Shown here: positions 32,481-43,625 of the stretch, one piece after another | Numbering within the stretch: the first letter of the stretch is position 1 | Layout: the number at the start of each line of letters is the position of its first letter | DNA from: Irpex lacteus | Lineage: Eukaryota; Basidiomycota; Agaricomycetes; Polyporales; Irpicaceae | DNA: 64,000 nt | Assembly (NCBI GenBank): GCA_001986395.2 | Contig: MQVO02000009.1 | Coordinates: forward strand, 1,260,732-1,324,731 | Direction: 5' to 3' | Notes under the pieces: model-generated | What the model saw: only the letters and a program-made list of their open reading frames with translations | Told to the model about the DNA's origin: nothing | Databases searched by the model: none | Translations under genes and position numbers: made by a program

Positions 32481-33171
32481 GCCCGAGCTAGTGCACGATA
32501 GCGCAAGTTCAGTGTACCGGTTACGCCGACCTTCTCAGGAAAGCTAAGCAAGGCCTATCACCACAAATCATGAGTACACATACGTCATAGCACAAAGCAA
32601 TCATACACGTACCATCCTCTCCAGCGACTCATCCAACAGTGTCGCCAACATTCCCCCGGGCACGATTCCCTCATACCCGTACAACGTCGCACCCAAAGTT
32701 CGAATCACCCGGCTCGCCTTCTCGTCACTCCTCGCCTGCCTTAACAAGTGGGGACAACGCCAACTTCACAGATCTGTGACGACGAATTCTTCCTTCGTCA
32801 CGGTATACGACCTCGTCTCGTACCAGACGCGCGCGGTCGCTCGTGCGCAGTTCATGTAGGACGGTGACTTGCTGAGGTTGAGGTTGAGATCCGAGGCCTT
32901 CGAGGTAGGTGAGGGCGCGTGGGTAGTAGGCATCTGGTGAGGGAGGTGAGATGCGGGGGACATATGTGGTGAGGGTGGGAGAGAAGGAGCCGAGGGCGCG
33001 TTGACGGATGGCTTTGAAAGAGGATGGAGAGGGCAAGGGCGATGGTCTACCGATTGATTCTGAGTTATTAGGCCAAGACGACACCGGGGGAGGTGGTCGA
33101 GGTGCGGTCGCGAGTGCTAAAAATGACACGTCGTATTGCTGCTGCTTTCCTTCGATGGACGAGGAGAGCAT
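32480..33171 (-). pseudogene. Broken hotdog-fold thioesterase (PaaI-like) gene
   Basis: Minus-strand reading shows the family core GMLATLLDESLERM, an intact intron (GTACGT to GATAG), then ALLSFPEKVGVTGTLNLRYR, the conserved strand of acyl-CoA thioesterases of the hotdog superfamily. Upstream, the frame that carries WYETRSYTVTKEEFVV has a TGA immediately after, before SWRCPHLL. The N-terminal part (LTYLEGLGSQPQPQQVTVLH) lies in a different frame, with the shift near the GCGCGCG run at about 32830. The 3' half of the gene is missing, replaced at 32480 by antiporter sequence. So there are three independent lesions: a frameshift, a stop and a truncation. Confidence 0.8.
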
Positions 33172-34323
33172 GGTCTGGGGGGCAACGAGGAGGAGGAATG
33201 TGATCGGGGTTGTGGTCCTGGCCAGGTTCGCAAATATAGCGATTCGACGTGGATACTTATGCTGGAGAGGATTACATTTAGAAGCAAACTGCGTACTGCA
33301 TAGTGGCTGAGCAATAATGAGCGAAATAAAGTTGAGCGAATGGAGTTAAGTCGACTTACAATATGCGGTGAACCCGATAGTAGGGCCGATACGTAGCTAG
33401 TCGTTCGTACTTGAAGCCACCGTAAGTTGCCTTGGCCTTCTCCGTCAAGTCTCACGTCCAAGGTCCGAGTACTTCAAGGAATTACATTGTGAAACTCCAG
33501 GACGAGGCTGAAATTATCTGTAAGCCAGGATACGCAGAGCCTTGGAAAGTAAGCAGTACGAAGTGGTCGGTGGACATCAAAGAGGTTATGGACGTGGTCG
33601 TGATTGGGTGCGCGATCTGGTCGTTCGAAGTGAGGCCCAGCCATCTTGCTAGCTAGCCATGAGACTCGGTTGCTATTGCCAGTGCGGCGAACGAGAAGGA
33701 GGCAGATATCGGACGAGGTTGGCGAAGAAGTAGCATTGTGGTCGTGGTGAGACTCAGAGATGCTAGCAGTCGGAATCTGGGGAAGCGTGGGAACGTACCG
33801 CGAGGACCGGGGGCCAACCTTCCTCACTACTGTCACCTACATACCTTGTCCACCGCTTCCTATAATTATGACACCTGCTTGAAGTTGTCTCGATGCTATG
33901 ATTGCACGCGTGCATTGTGGTCCACATCAACGGTCGGACATGCTGGCTTATAAATTCCCAGCAATCCCGGCTGACCGGGGAATAGAGAGTACGTCGCAGA
34001 CCGTGCTCGTTCTCTTCGATATCCCGTCTCACCAACTCTGATCAAATATCCATGCAGTCTCAGGTCCCTCAGCTGGCGTTCAAACGCTATCAGCGATCGC
34101 GACGTTCACGGTCTTTGTGATCACTGGGTGCACTGACGTTATTCCGATTTGCTCGTCCGAAGTCATTCTCAAGGTTCGTCGCATCGGTATACAGTAACCC
34201 CACGGGTCGACGCGCGTCGTCCGGCTTTCAGCAGACGACGGGCCTGCTAGAGGATGTGGACAATCGTCGATCGATACCCGCTGAGGGAACACTGGAACGA
34301 GAGCGTCCGTGATATCGACGGGC
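33172..34323. other. No gene seen
   Basis: Short open frames without recognised content. The right end is the promoter region of the reductase gene. Confidence 0.4.
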
Positions 34324-34331
34324 TATATAAA
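34324..34331 (+). promoter_or_regulatory. TATA box of the MDR reductase gene
   Basis: TATATAAA lies 70 bp before the ATG at 34394. It favours this start over the in-frame ATG at 34343, which would fall before the expected transcription start. Confidence 0.65.
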
Positions 34332-34393
34332 CGTAGCGTACAATGGTACGTGCTTCACTCTCCTCCCTCCACTCTATCACACCAGCTTACACA

Positions 34394-35750
34394 ATGTCTC
34401 AGACCATCCCCAAGACGATGAAGGCTCAAGTTCTTCAGGCGAGCAAGACGATCAAGGTCGAAGAGAAGCCCGTACCCGCCGTCGAAGACGATCAAATCCT
34501 CGTTCGCGTCACGGCCGTTGCTCTGAACCCCACCGACTGGAAACGTACGCACGTCTCGCAACGATACCACTTAGTTCTCCACTCATCCTCCGCCTTTGAC
34601 AGATATCGAATATTTGACTGTCCCGGGGACGATCTGCGGCTGCGAGTTCACAGGCAACGTCGTCCAGGTCGGAAAAGGCGTCACAAAGTTCTCAGTTGGC
34701 GATCTCATTGCTGGCCTTACCCACGGATCGGCCTACACAGACAAGGGAGCTTTCGCGGAGTATGCGACAGTATTTGAAGATCTCGCGTGGAAGGTGCCTG
34801 ACAACGTCACAGCAGAGGAGGCAGCTACTATGAACGTAGGGTGAGTGCTGTCGTGCTATCCTCGCACATAGAAGTCACTCACGAGCTTCAGCGCAGACCA
34901 CTCACGGTGCTTCAGTCGTTTTATCACCCAACCGCGCTCGCAATTCCAACTCTTCCAGCCAAGATTGAAGGAGAACAGTGGATTCTCATCTACGGAGGCA
35001 GCTGTACGTGCACAATCGTCGAGCTATGTATGCACGCTCAAGCATATACCCACTCGTTTAGCTTCCGTGGGACTGTTCGCCATCCAGTTAGCCAAGCTAT
35101 CGGGCTTCAAAGTCGTCACCACCGCCTCCCCACGCAATTTCGACCTCCTCACCAGCCTAGGTGCTGACGCTTTGTTCGACGTACGTATCCGTTTAGCCAC
35201 CCCTCAGTCACCACTTTATGCTCAGTGTGTGTTGTATTCATCAGTACCGTGACCCGGAAGTCATCAACAAAATCAAGACCGTGACGAACGACTCGATCCA
35301 CCTCGCTCTCGACTGCATCTCAACGCCCTCGAGCGAAACGCTCACTCTCCAAACATTCGCTCCCGGGCCCGGAAAGCTACACGTCCTAACCTTCCTCCAA
35401 TCCGAGGACATCCGCAAAATCCGCGAGGACGTGTCCATTAGCGGTGCGTCATCCATTCACACCACGACTCGCAAACTCACTGACGGACGTCCTCGACTTT
35501 AGTGTCTCTTCTGTACACGGCTAACGGTGTAGCCTTCACCATCGCAGGCCACCACATCCCCGCCTCACCTGAAAATCGCAAGCAGGTGGCTGACTGGCTC
35601 GCGGGTCCGTGGATCCCATTGGTCAAGGACGGGCTGGTCAAGCCGAACCCTGTCAAGCTCATGCCGGGTGGGTTGGAGGGTATCGCGGAGGGGTTGGAGT
35701 ATATGAAGGCGGGGAAGAACAGCGCGGAGAAACTGGTGTATAAGATCTAG
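34394..35750 (+). CDS. Medium-chain dehydrogenase/reductase (zinc-type ADH-like, ToxD/enoyl-reductase subgroup), six exons
   Basis: Exons 34394-34544, 34603-34840, 34897-35003, 35062-35180, 35245-35443 and 35503-35750 give 353 residues with all frames closing. The GroES-like N-terminal half contains KAQVLQ..KTIKVEEKPVP, ALNPTDWK and PGTICGCEFTGNVVQVGKGV. The Rossmann half starts with YGGSSSVGLFAIQLAK (about residues 163-178) and continues with KVVTTASPRNFDLLTSLGAD. The catalytic-zinc cysteine and histidine of true alcohol dehydrogenases are absent, and the structural zinc lobe is missing. This is typical of NADPH-dependent enoyl reductases and quinone reductases. The substrate is unknown; no biosynthetic cluster partner is evident nearby. 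Confidence 0.9.
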
Positions 35751-36393
35751 GCGTTTGGTTGTGGTGTGTAGTTGTATCTCTAGGTTGTGAATGCTAAACG
35801 AGTGGTATTGCGACGGGTGTTAGTGTTACGAAGTCTTTCTCCATCCAAGCTCCCGCTGTTGAACATGAATGCGCACAAATGTCGCAAGTTCGATGTGTCT
35901 GTCAAGATCATCACGCCCCAATTACGCTCGTGCTCGGGTGTAACCAGAAGCCAGTGATGTCGACGCCTTAAGTCCGTCTCTTGAATGATGGGAACCTCAG
36001 ACGAGTGATCGACGTTCAATGTACGCTGAGCAAGGTTCGTAACGTTCAGCGACATCAACGTCTACTATGAGACCACATACTTCTCTTGTTTCAGTCCTGG
36101 AGGCTGTTCACGATCCGACGATCAACCTACTTTGATTGACGTGCAGCTCTAGACAAGCAACAGAAGACGTAATCGTGTCCGTGAGCTCTGAATAAAAGTT
36201 CGCTGCGAGTCGGACGATCATGAGAACCTGTGAGCAGGCCTCCCTCTTCCCATCGGCAGACGTTCGTATTGTGAGTAGGTGCGTGGAGTGATTTGACATA
36301 ATACCGTGATACTAATGTTCACCACGAACTCGCTTTGTAGAGTTTCGTAGATCCTTCGCCCACGCCAGACGACGCATTTCGACGTACCCAGCC

Positions 36394-36694
36394 ATGAACT
36401 ACTTTCTCCGCCTGCCATCCGCTTTCGCCCTCGCCCTCCTTATCTTCGCGATATCCCTCGTTACCTCCGCAGATGCGGCCCCCGTTCTAGCGCGTCAAGT
36501 TCCCGACATAAACATCTCGAATGGAAACAAGCAAGGCTCGTTCGGTGCGGGTGCACCGATTAATAAAGTTAGTACGCCGGAGAGTTTGACTCAGTACGTA
36601 CATAAAATTGTTTCGTTCGTGCTGTTAAGTGTTGCTGACTAGGACGCCATCAACTTGTAGAGTGTTCGGCGGCTTCAGAACCTCGCGAAGGTAG
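36394..36694 (+). CDS. Small secreted peptide precursor, copy A, two exons
   Basis: Exons 36394-36593 and 36661-36694 encode 77 residues. A signal peptide (LPSAFALALLIFAISLVTSA) is followed by APVLARQVPDINISNGNKQG, SFGAGAP and, after the phase-2 intron, VFGGFRTSRR-stop. The tandem neighbour at 37245 has the same layout with matching motifs: LARQ..DI.I.NGNK.G.FGAGAP, the intron inside the same Gln codon, and FG.FR.SRR. Conservation of the tiny second exon (11 residues) in both copies indicates that the spliced form is real. The function is unknown; the family is not one I recognise. It could be a precursor of a short peptide. Confidence 0.7.
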
Positions 36695-37078
36695 ACATCG
36701 TCGCGGACTGGTCTTCCCTGCAGGCGACGATGACTGTGGTGTATCATTATCTTTGTGGTCAATATAACATTGCACGATGCCCTAGTGAACATGCTGTCGA
36801 TACTACTTATGGTTGTCGAACCCACTTATTTTGCCGTTTACAAGTCGACACAAGCACTAGCTGTGTGAGCGACGTCCAAACGATGCTCCTTCGATAAGAC
36901 CCACGGAGTGCTGCGCTGATTGACAACGTCAGCTTCTGCTATGATATTCGAGTCCGTGCCCACTTACTTGTGTTTCAGTTGTGAAAGGCCGCTGACGGGA
37001 CGTCATGATCTGCCTGCTTTGACGGCCAGGCTATTCGGGATGATCAATACGGACGTAACGGTGCCCCTCGTGTTATGC

Positions 37079-37086
37079 ATATAAAG
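37079..37086 (+). promoter_or_regulatory. Possible TATA box upstream of peptide copy B
   Basis: ATATAAAG, 159 bp before the ATG at 37245. The distance is a little long but the motif is clean. Confidence 0.4.
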
Positions 37087-37244
37087 ACTCGTAATGATAT
37101 TGCGAGTGGCCCCGAGCCGGTCTCCCACTTTCTTAGAGTACTTACCTACATCTCATCCGCGGTACGTGGAACGATGTAGAAACTTGGTACTATTGTGCTG
37201 AATATCTGACAAACAGTGCAATTAGAACGTTCGTTTGGTGCAAG

Positions 37245-37572
37245 ATGAACTACCTCACTAAGATGTCACTCTCGCTCTACCTCACTGTCTTGATCATGGC
37301 GATCTTCGTTGCCTCTGTACTCGCGGTTCCCGTTCACTCGGATCGTCCTCTTCTCGCTCGTCAGCCTCTGGACATCGCGATCGATAATGGCAACAAGTTC
37401 GGAGCGTTCGGCGCAGGGGCACCATCCTCCGTTTCGAGTGACTCGTCAGGATTGACTCAGTACGTACCTACATTCCAGGTCGCAGCTTTCGAAGAGGTAT
37501 GCTAGGTTTCACTTATCGACGTTTGTTCTTGTCTGTAGGTTGTTTGGTAGCTTCCGAAGTTCACGAAGATGA
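37245..37572 (+). CDS. Small secreted peptide precursor, copy B, two exons
   Basis: Exons 37245-37459 and 37539-37572 encode 82 residues. The signal peptide is MSLSLYLTVLIMAIFVASVL (after MNYLTK), then PLLARQPLDIAIDNGNKFGA, FGAGAP and a Ser-rich spacer. The sequence ends, across the intron, in LFGSFRSSRR-stop. It is a paralogue of copy A, about 550 bp downstream on the same strand. The segments upstream of both genes also share blocks (CTTGTTTCAG..GGC.GTT-like at 36090 and 36975), so the whole gene with its promoter was duplicated. The C-terminal dibasic RR is kept in both. Confidence 0.7.
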
Positions 37573-37621
37573 ATGTTACCAAGGATCGTCTGGTGATACA
37601 GTGTAATGTATCGTTAGCTGA

Positions 37622-37835
37622 CAAGTTCGGGGGGCACCTTCCTCTGTTTTGAGTGACTCGTCGGGATTGACTCAGTGCGTACCTTCATTTCCCGTCATCG
37701 AAAGAGGTATGCTAAGTTTCACTTATTGACGTTTGTCCTTGTCCGTAGGTTGTTTGGTAGCTTCCGAAGTTCACGAAGATGAATGTTACCAAGGATCGTC
37801 TGGTGATACAGTGTGATGTATCGTTAGCTGAGGTC
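37622..37835 (+). pseudogene. Partial third copy of the small peptide gene (3' part only)
   Basis: Starting ACAAGTTCGG, this repeats the copy B sequence from the NGNKFG codons through the intron, exon 2 (LFGSFRSSRR-stop at about 37750-37785) and 3' flank, nearly identical to copy B. The join lies at CGTTAGCTG, where the copy B flank leads straight into the middle of the gene. A small deletion removes the FGAGA codons, and no start codon or signal peptide is present. It is a recent tandem duplication of about 215-225 bp. Confidence 0.85.
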
Positions 37836-40800
37836 GAATAAAACTACAAGACTACGTACGTACGGATTCAGGCATTAAATTCGTTGAATTCGAGCGTTTT
37901 GCGCTCAATACTGCCGTCAGCACCGCTGGCATAGGCATGAACACTCGTTTCAGTCTGAATTCGGAGGCCGGTGTCTTAACGAGAAATCTGATTGGGTAGC
38001 GCGGGAGAGAAGTAGGGAAACCGAGCCTCGGTAAGATCTGCACGTTCGCCATGAGAGAGACCGAAATGCTTTCTTACCTCAGGCTATGTTGACAGGCACC
38101 AATCGTGTTATTGACACAATATGTCACGATCAGTCGAAGCACTACCACGCATTGCTGTCTGACCCGTCTCCGCAGCACCAGACAGCTGTGTTCTCAGAAC
38201 GAGGATGATCCAATAAATGGTCGCCGAACGTCTATTGTTCTCCCATCGTAGATCTCGATCATCCCGTCTATACCGTCGGGACGAAGAAGCACTCACTTTA
38301 TTTTGGGACCTGAAATCGGCGAGTTCACGTTCCTTGCGCGGGGAAATCACAGAGGATACTGAACGGGCGCATGCTGCCGACCGCGTAAAGCTTAACGGGC
38401 GTACTAGGATCACCTGCAGGCTGCAACGAGTGGTTAGGTCAAACTCCTAGCCCTAACGGGACCGAGCAAGCCTATGCAGCAGACTAGGATCCGCGATTCA
38501 TGATGTGTGGCGTCGGTCGATGGTTCTACCCCATCTAGGCGGCGTAGTCATTGTGGGTTGTTGGGGCTGGTTTGCGCATAGAGGTGCTCGCTTGTGTGCC
38601 GAGATTATTGATCTCGGGAGAGCTGAGAGCTGAGAATGAGGCGAGAATGCACGATATTGGAGAGCAGTTGAAAGCGAAGTGTGCACTATGACAGACGGTA
38701 TCGAGCATAACCCTCCAAGCTTGTTTGCTTGCTATCTGCGACCTGTAAGTTCTGGTTGCCGTGAGAAGACTAGTCGAGCATGGCGTTAGAATCATAATGT
38801 ATTCAATCAGTAACTTACGAACAAACGTTTTCCTTGTTATTTCCTGAGCACCGGTCTGATAAGGGCACGGTTGACTGAGTTGGGCAGAGGAGCACGAGGT
38901 TTCTGTCAAGGTGATGTTATGGGATCACTTGATGTTCGCGAGAACGTCGCGCGACGCTTCTAGGTCCTAGAATATGTAGTCGGAGTGACATTTGTATCAG
39001 AACGCCCTTGGTCACCAGAAGTACGGGAGCAGTCGTGCGGCGAGATCATGCATTAATCACTGTATCACGCCATCAAGCGGTGGAAACACTATATCCGCTG
39101 TTATAGACAGTTCAACGTGCACTTTCACCCTGCGGAAGATGTTAGTAAATGGTGAAATCATGAGCCTCAACGATAGAAAGAAGGAGGGGGGAGATGAGGT
39201 GTGATCTCGTAATGTTAGCACGGAAGAAGGTAACTCTCACCGCGAATTGGTCTTCTCGTTATGAGGCTTCGAGGTATTCAGAAGCTTATGTGGTGGACAC
39301 ATACAACACTGCTGACACTGCTTCACATGTCGAATTCACCTCTCGAATTCCGTATATCTGCCCTTTACAGTTCTGTTACACTGTTCGATGGCCGTCATGT
39401 CGCCGAGCTGGATAAATTTGGATGGGAGGCTCGGCCATCGAAGGTTACTCGCCGCGTGGGAGGCCAGCCACCGGGTGCGTGGGTGACGAGATTCTGATTT
39501 CTGAAGTATTGGATGCAGATATCAGCAATTACGGCGCAGACCTGGATCGTTCGGAGTTACTGTCTTTACACTCACCTCACTGTACCTCAGCGACTTCTGA
39601 TGAATTTATAGTCTTGTATTTGACCGTCGCACGTATATCCTCGGCATGATCATGCTCGTAGGAGGGTAGACTGGTGATCTGTTCCTAAGTATGGCACTTC
39701 CGACGGCGCGACCGTACCCGCATTACACAGCTGGACAAGGGTGAGTATGATATCAAGCAGCAGCGTTTCCGAGGTGCTTCGGGCTAAGCCCCGATGTTCG
39801 TGGGCCGTATGAGCGTAGCAAAAACAGTGTTATTAGTGCAGCGAAGCTGGTCATAACTGTGTTTGTCCTCACAAGTCAGACCGTTCAGGTCGAAACCGTA
39901 CTGCCGAGAGGACGTATCTGTTTCGCACGCATCCCGGTCATCATGATGTCTGCTATCTCAATGAAACGCAGTTCAGAATCAGCTATTGATGTCTGTTCCG
40001 CAATTATAGATAGTTACCTTCGTGCACATATGAGCATAAGAGGTTGATCTGGTGTTCGTTTTGAGTGACCGGGCGGCCGCTTCCTATGGCAACCACATGA
40101 CCGTGAGAACTCTTCTCAGGAAGTAGGCCGAAGCCACCGAGCCTGAGTTCAACCTCGCCATCTCAGACGACTAAAACCACGAAGACGTACTGTGCGTATG
40201 ACCTATGGTATAAAATGTCCTGCAGTGAAGATAAAAGCTGTCACGCCGTGTAAACGGATGCGCTATGGCTAACGTTATCCAATTGACGGTATGTTATATC
40301 GTCATCGACGTCGATAGCGTAGAACCATGCTCGGAAGGAGGTTGACTAATCCAAATCGGTACGTTGCATGGTTCGCTCAAGATGCATCATAGACGATCTA
40401 ACGCCATTTCCAGCATCTCTTGTGTTGTCTATGTGGCGACTCGTAGTTATCTGCGTTGAATCGTGCTGTGCATTTTCACCTACCGGAACGGTACTTCGCT
40501 CTAAACCGCTGCACATAGCACGCGTAACGTCTATGTATGTGAAGATAGTTTTTCTCGCCACAAAGTGCGATCAGTCGTAGGTGCGAGTTTCCACGTGGTC
40601 ACTTTGGCAGATGTTATGGCAGTTAACGAACATCATTCCGCCCGCTTCCCATGCACGAAACTAGCTCGCCTAGGACAGACTTTCCGCCTTATGCACGCGA
40701 ATGCAATTCTGTGCCAGTGACGGCGTAAAATGCCATCCGAAGCCTAACGATAACTGGACAAAGGACGCCGGAGTAAAGAAGCAGGTCACATCGCATCATC

Positions 40801-41526
40801 CTGGTATGTCGTCGTCGTCGAGACTGACACCGTAGAAGTGCCCTGAGCGCCGCTCTATCTTTGAGAGTAGAATCAAGCAATAGAGCCCTCGAAGCCATCG
40901 TCCTTGATTCTCATCAGGCCAGAATTCGCTGTTACGGCAATCTCTGCAAACTTCCTTATGAACCATTCGTCTTCGCACGGCTTGATTGCTTAACCGCTCC
41001 AAACATTCAATCTGGATGGCACAGCTATGATGTCCCACTGGTAAGTCTAGAATACATGTCGAATTTGTCGATCTCACGGATGGACATCACGGGTAGGAAT
41101 GGCATACTCAAACAAAGTCCGCAATATGGCAGTTGTAGACCGGTCATGATCCAGCGTCAATGTTATCTGGGCCGAATTCACGTCCCCTGGGTGATCCCAG
41201 ACTCACCCAATACTGTTCGCTATGCTCGGGTCTGACGTGACTTATTGATAGGACGGGTGCTCTCAAAGAACGTAAATCTCATCACCCCTGCGGGAGCGCA
41301 CGTAGCTTTCGAAGGATCGGAGGAGCCTTCATCGCCCCGACATCTGCTTTATTCCGGCAGCCGACATATGTCTTACGCATCAGTCATGATCAGCGTGAGC
41401 TTTCCGTGGACTACAAATACTCTCGTTTCCTGCGTATTCCTTCAAAACCTATCACCTCTCCCCTCCCCATCGCCGTGTACATATCGCCTCATACACTGTA
41501 CATTCTCACCTTATTCGACGTGCACC
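37836..41526. other. Long gene-poor stretch
   Basis: I find no splice-supported gene on either strand. The open frames present (for example minus 38535-38909 and plus 40861-41235) lack recognisable motifs, signal peptides or conserved splice joins. The final 100-200 bp must hold the promoter of the acyl-CoA oxidase gene. Confidence 0.4.
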
Positions 41527-43625
41527 ATGACTACCAACCCGCCACGAACACAGCACCTCGCTAAGACCCCGCTCTTCAGCTCGCCAACCCATGGTCTATC
41601 TCGGGTGGACAGGACGAAAGTCTCCTATGAACGGGCACGAGCGACGGTGCAAGCCTACGGTACGTGTTCTCGAAAGCATCGCGGGAGATGCGCTGTCTGA
41701 TCTCACGAATCTTGCGTCCATCAGAACTAACGATGGACGACGTCCTGACCCTGTCACCCAAGTTCTGGGAGCTGCATCAAGATCCCTTGATGGCTCTGGA
41801 CGGTGCTGCCATGACCCTGACTACGATTCAGGTCAATCTTACCGCGGGAACAATCTCGCGACATGCCGTGCACAGACCGGAATTGGTTCCGCTCGTGGAA
41901 GACTTGCTTGCATTTCGAAAACAGTACGTTTCCTTCATTGTGTTGTTGAGAGGCGGATAACTCATGTCGATTTCGTGGCGTAGTGGACAATTCCTCATGA
42001 CAGAGGTTGGTCATGGTCTCGACATTGTCAATATGGAAACGACTGCGACCATGCAGCCATCCGGGGAGTTTATTCTCAATACGCCGTCGTCGCAGGCTGC
42101 GAAGTAAGTGCTTCTCCCGGTGGCCATCTCTTTGATGTCAATGCTTACCAATGGATGTAGGTTTATGCCCCCGACCATTCCAGCGGGACGGCCTACCGTC
42201 GCTGTGGTATGGGCTCGCCTCATCGTTGGCAGCGAGGATCGTGGCGTTCGCCCCTTTGTCGTCTATCTCAATGACGGAAAGCAAATGTGCACGGGCATCA
42301 AGTCCAAGTATGTCGTTCTGCGTGCTTCACATGATTTGAACTCACTCGTGTCACACAGATTGTTACCAGAGCGTGGTGGTCCGAACCCTGTGAACCACGC
42401 TATCACGACCTTCGAGAACGTACGACTTCCGTCGACAGCTATTCTTGGCTCCACCGAGGCCAGCAAGAACTCCAAGGCAGCCCTGAATCAGGCCATCTGG
42501 CGAGTGATCACTGGTACTCTCGCCATTGGAAGCATGGTCCTACCGGTCATGAAGGCTGTTGCAACAATCGGTACCATGTACAGCTTGCGCAGGCACGTCG
42601 GTTCTCCGGCGAACAGGATTCCCATCATGCACTTCCGCACTCAACAACTACCCATTCTCACTCTCACGGCCCGGATATATGTCATGGAAGCCTTCCAGCA
42701 GTGGTGCACCGCGATCTTCAGCGACACGACCGTGGACTCTCGTGTTAGACATGCGGTTGCAGGTATCTTCAAAACCACTATCACCGAGCTCGCGAACGCG
42801 GGAAGCATTGCCATATCCGATCGCTGCGGCGTTCAGGGCTTGTTCGCGCACAACCAGCTAACGACTCTGCACGTAAGCCAAGGTTTTTCTCTTTTCTTGC
42901 ATTTCCCAGAGCTGACAGCACCTGTTAGAATGAAACGCGAGGTGTTTCTATTGCGGAGGGCGACGTCTTGGTGCTGTCAATCAGTATGCCCTTGTTCTCT
43001 GACGTCTTCGCTGTACGCCACCGACTGACGATCTCGTTTTCTAGAATTGGCCACGGAGATGCTACAGGGGCAGTATAGCGTGCCGAGTCCTAAGGACCCG
43101 AACAGCCTGCTCGCGTCCCACGAGCTTGGCCTCTTTGAAGAAAGCCGCGCCGTCCTCTCGAGCTGCTCTCACCATAGAAGTAACGAAGTTAACCGCCTCG
43201 TCCTCCCTCAATGCCAAGCGATAATCGAGGCCATGGGCCATCGCATGGCGTACGAAGCTGCCGTTGCCGCCGGTGTCCAGAAAGACCTCATCGACCTATA
43301 CGTCGCGAGCGTCGTCAAGCTCGACCTGGCATGGTACAGCGAGAACGCAGGGTTCGGTCGTCGCGCACTGGCCGAGCTCGAGACCAAAGCTCTTGACGCC
43401 GTCCTCCCGCAACTCGGCTCGCTTGTCGGCAGGATGGGAATGGAGCCGTGGATTTCGTCGAAGATCGTCTCGGACGAACGATGGGATGCGTTCGTTGCGA
43501 GTCTCCCTGTCTTCGACGGCAACGGACACGTTGTTCAAGAACCCTCAGCTTCGACCAGGGTCCACGCTGCAGGTGAGAAGACGGCTCCGCCTCGCGCGCA
43601 GGAGATGGTGAGGTCTCATTTGTAA
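41527..43625 (+). CDS. Acyl-CoA oxidase/dehydrogenase family flavoenzyme, seven exons, PTS1-like C-terminus
   Basis: Exons 41527-41659, 41725-41923, 41984-42103, 42161-42307, 42359-42872, 42929-42983 and 43045-43625 give 582 residues with consistent phases. HGQFLMTEVGHGLDIVNMET (from residue 111) is the flavin-binding middle-domain signature of acyl-CoA oxidases, followed by ATMQPSGEFILNTPS. DRCGVQGLFAHNQL at 354-367 resembles the oxidase motif in the C-terminal helical domain, and two further C-terminal domain exons follow. Expected reaction: FAD-dependent alpha,beta-desaturation of acyl-CoA with transfer of electrons to oxygen. The last three residues, SHL, fit the peroxisomal targeting consensus [SAC][KRH][LM], which agrees with peroxisomal beta-oxidation. 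The start has an ACC-ATG context. Confidence 0.9.

Noticed and set aside
32725..33171. A 148-residue protein gene on the minus strand
   Set aside because: Only its first part is in the thioesterase frame. After the frameshift the family motifs continue in another frame, so the ORF end is artefactual.
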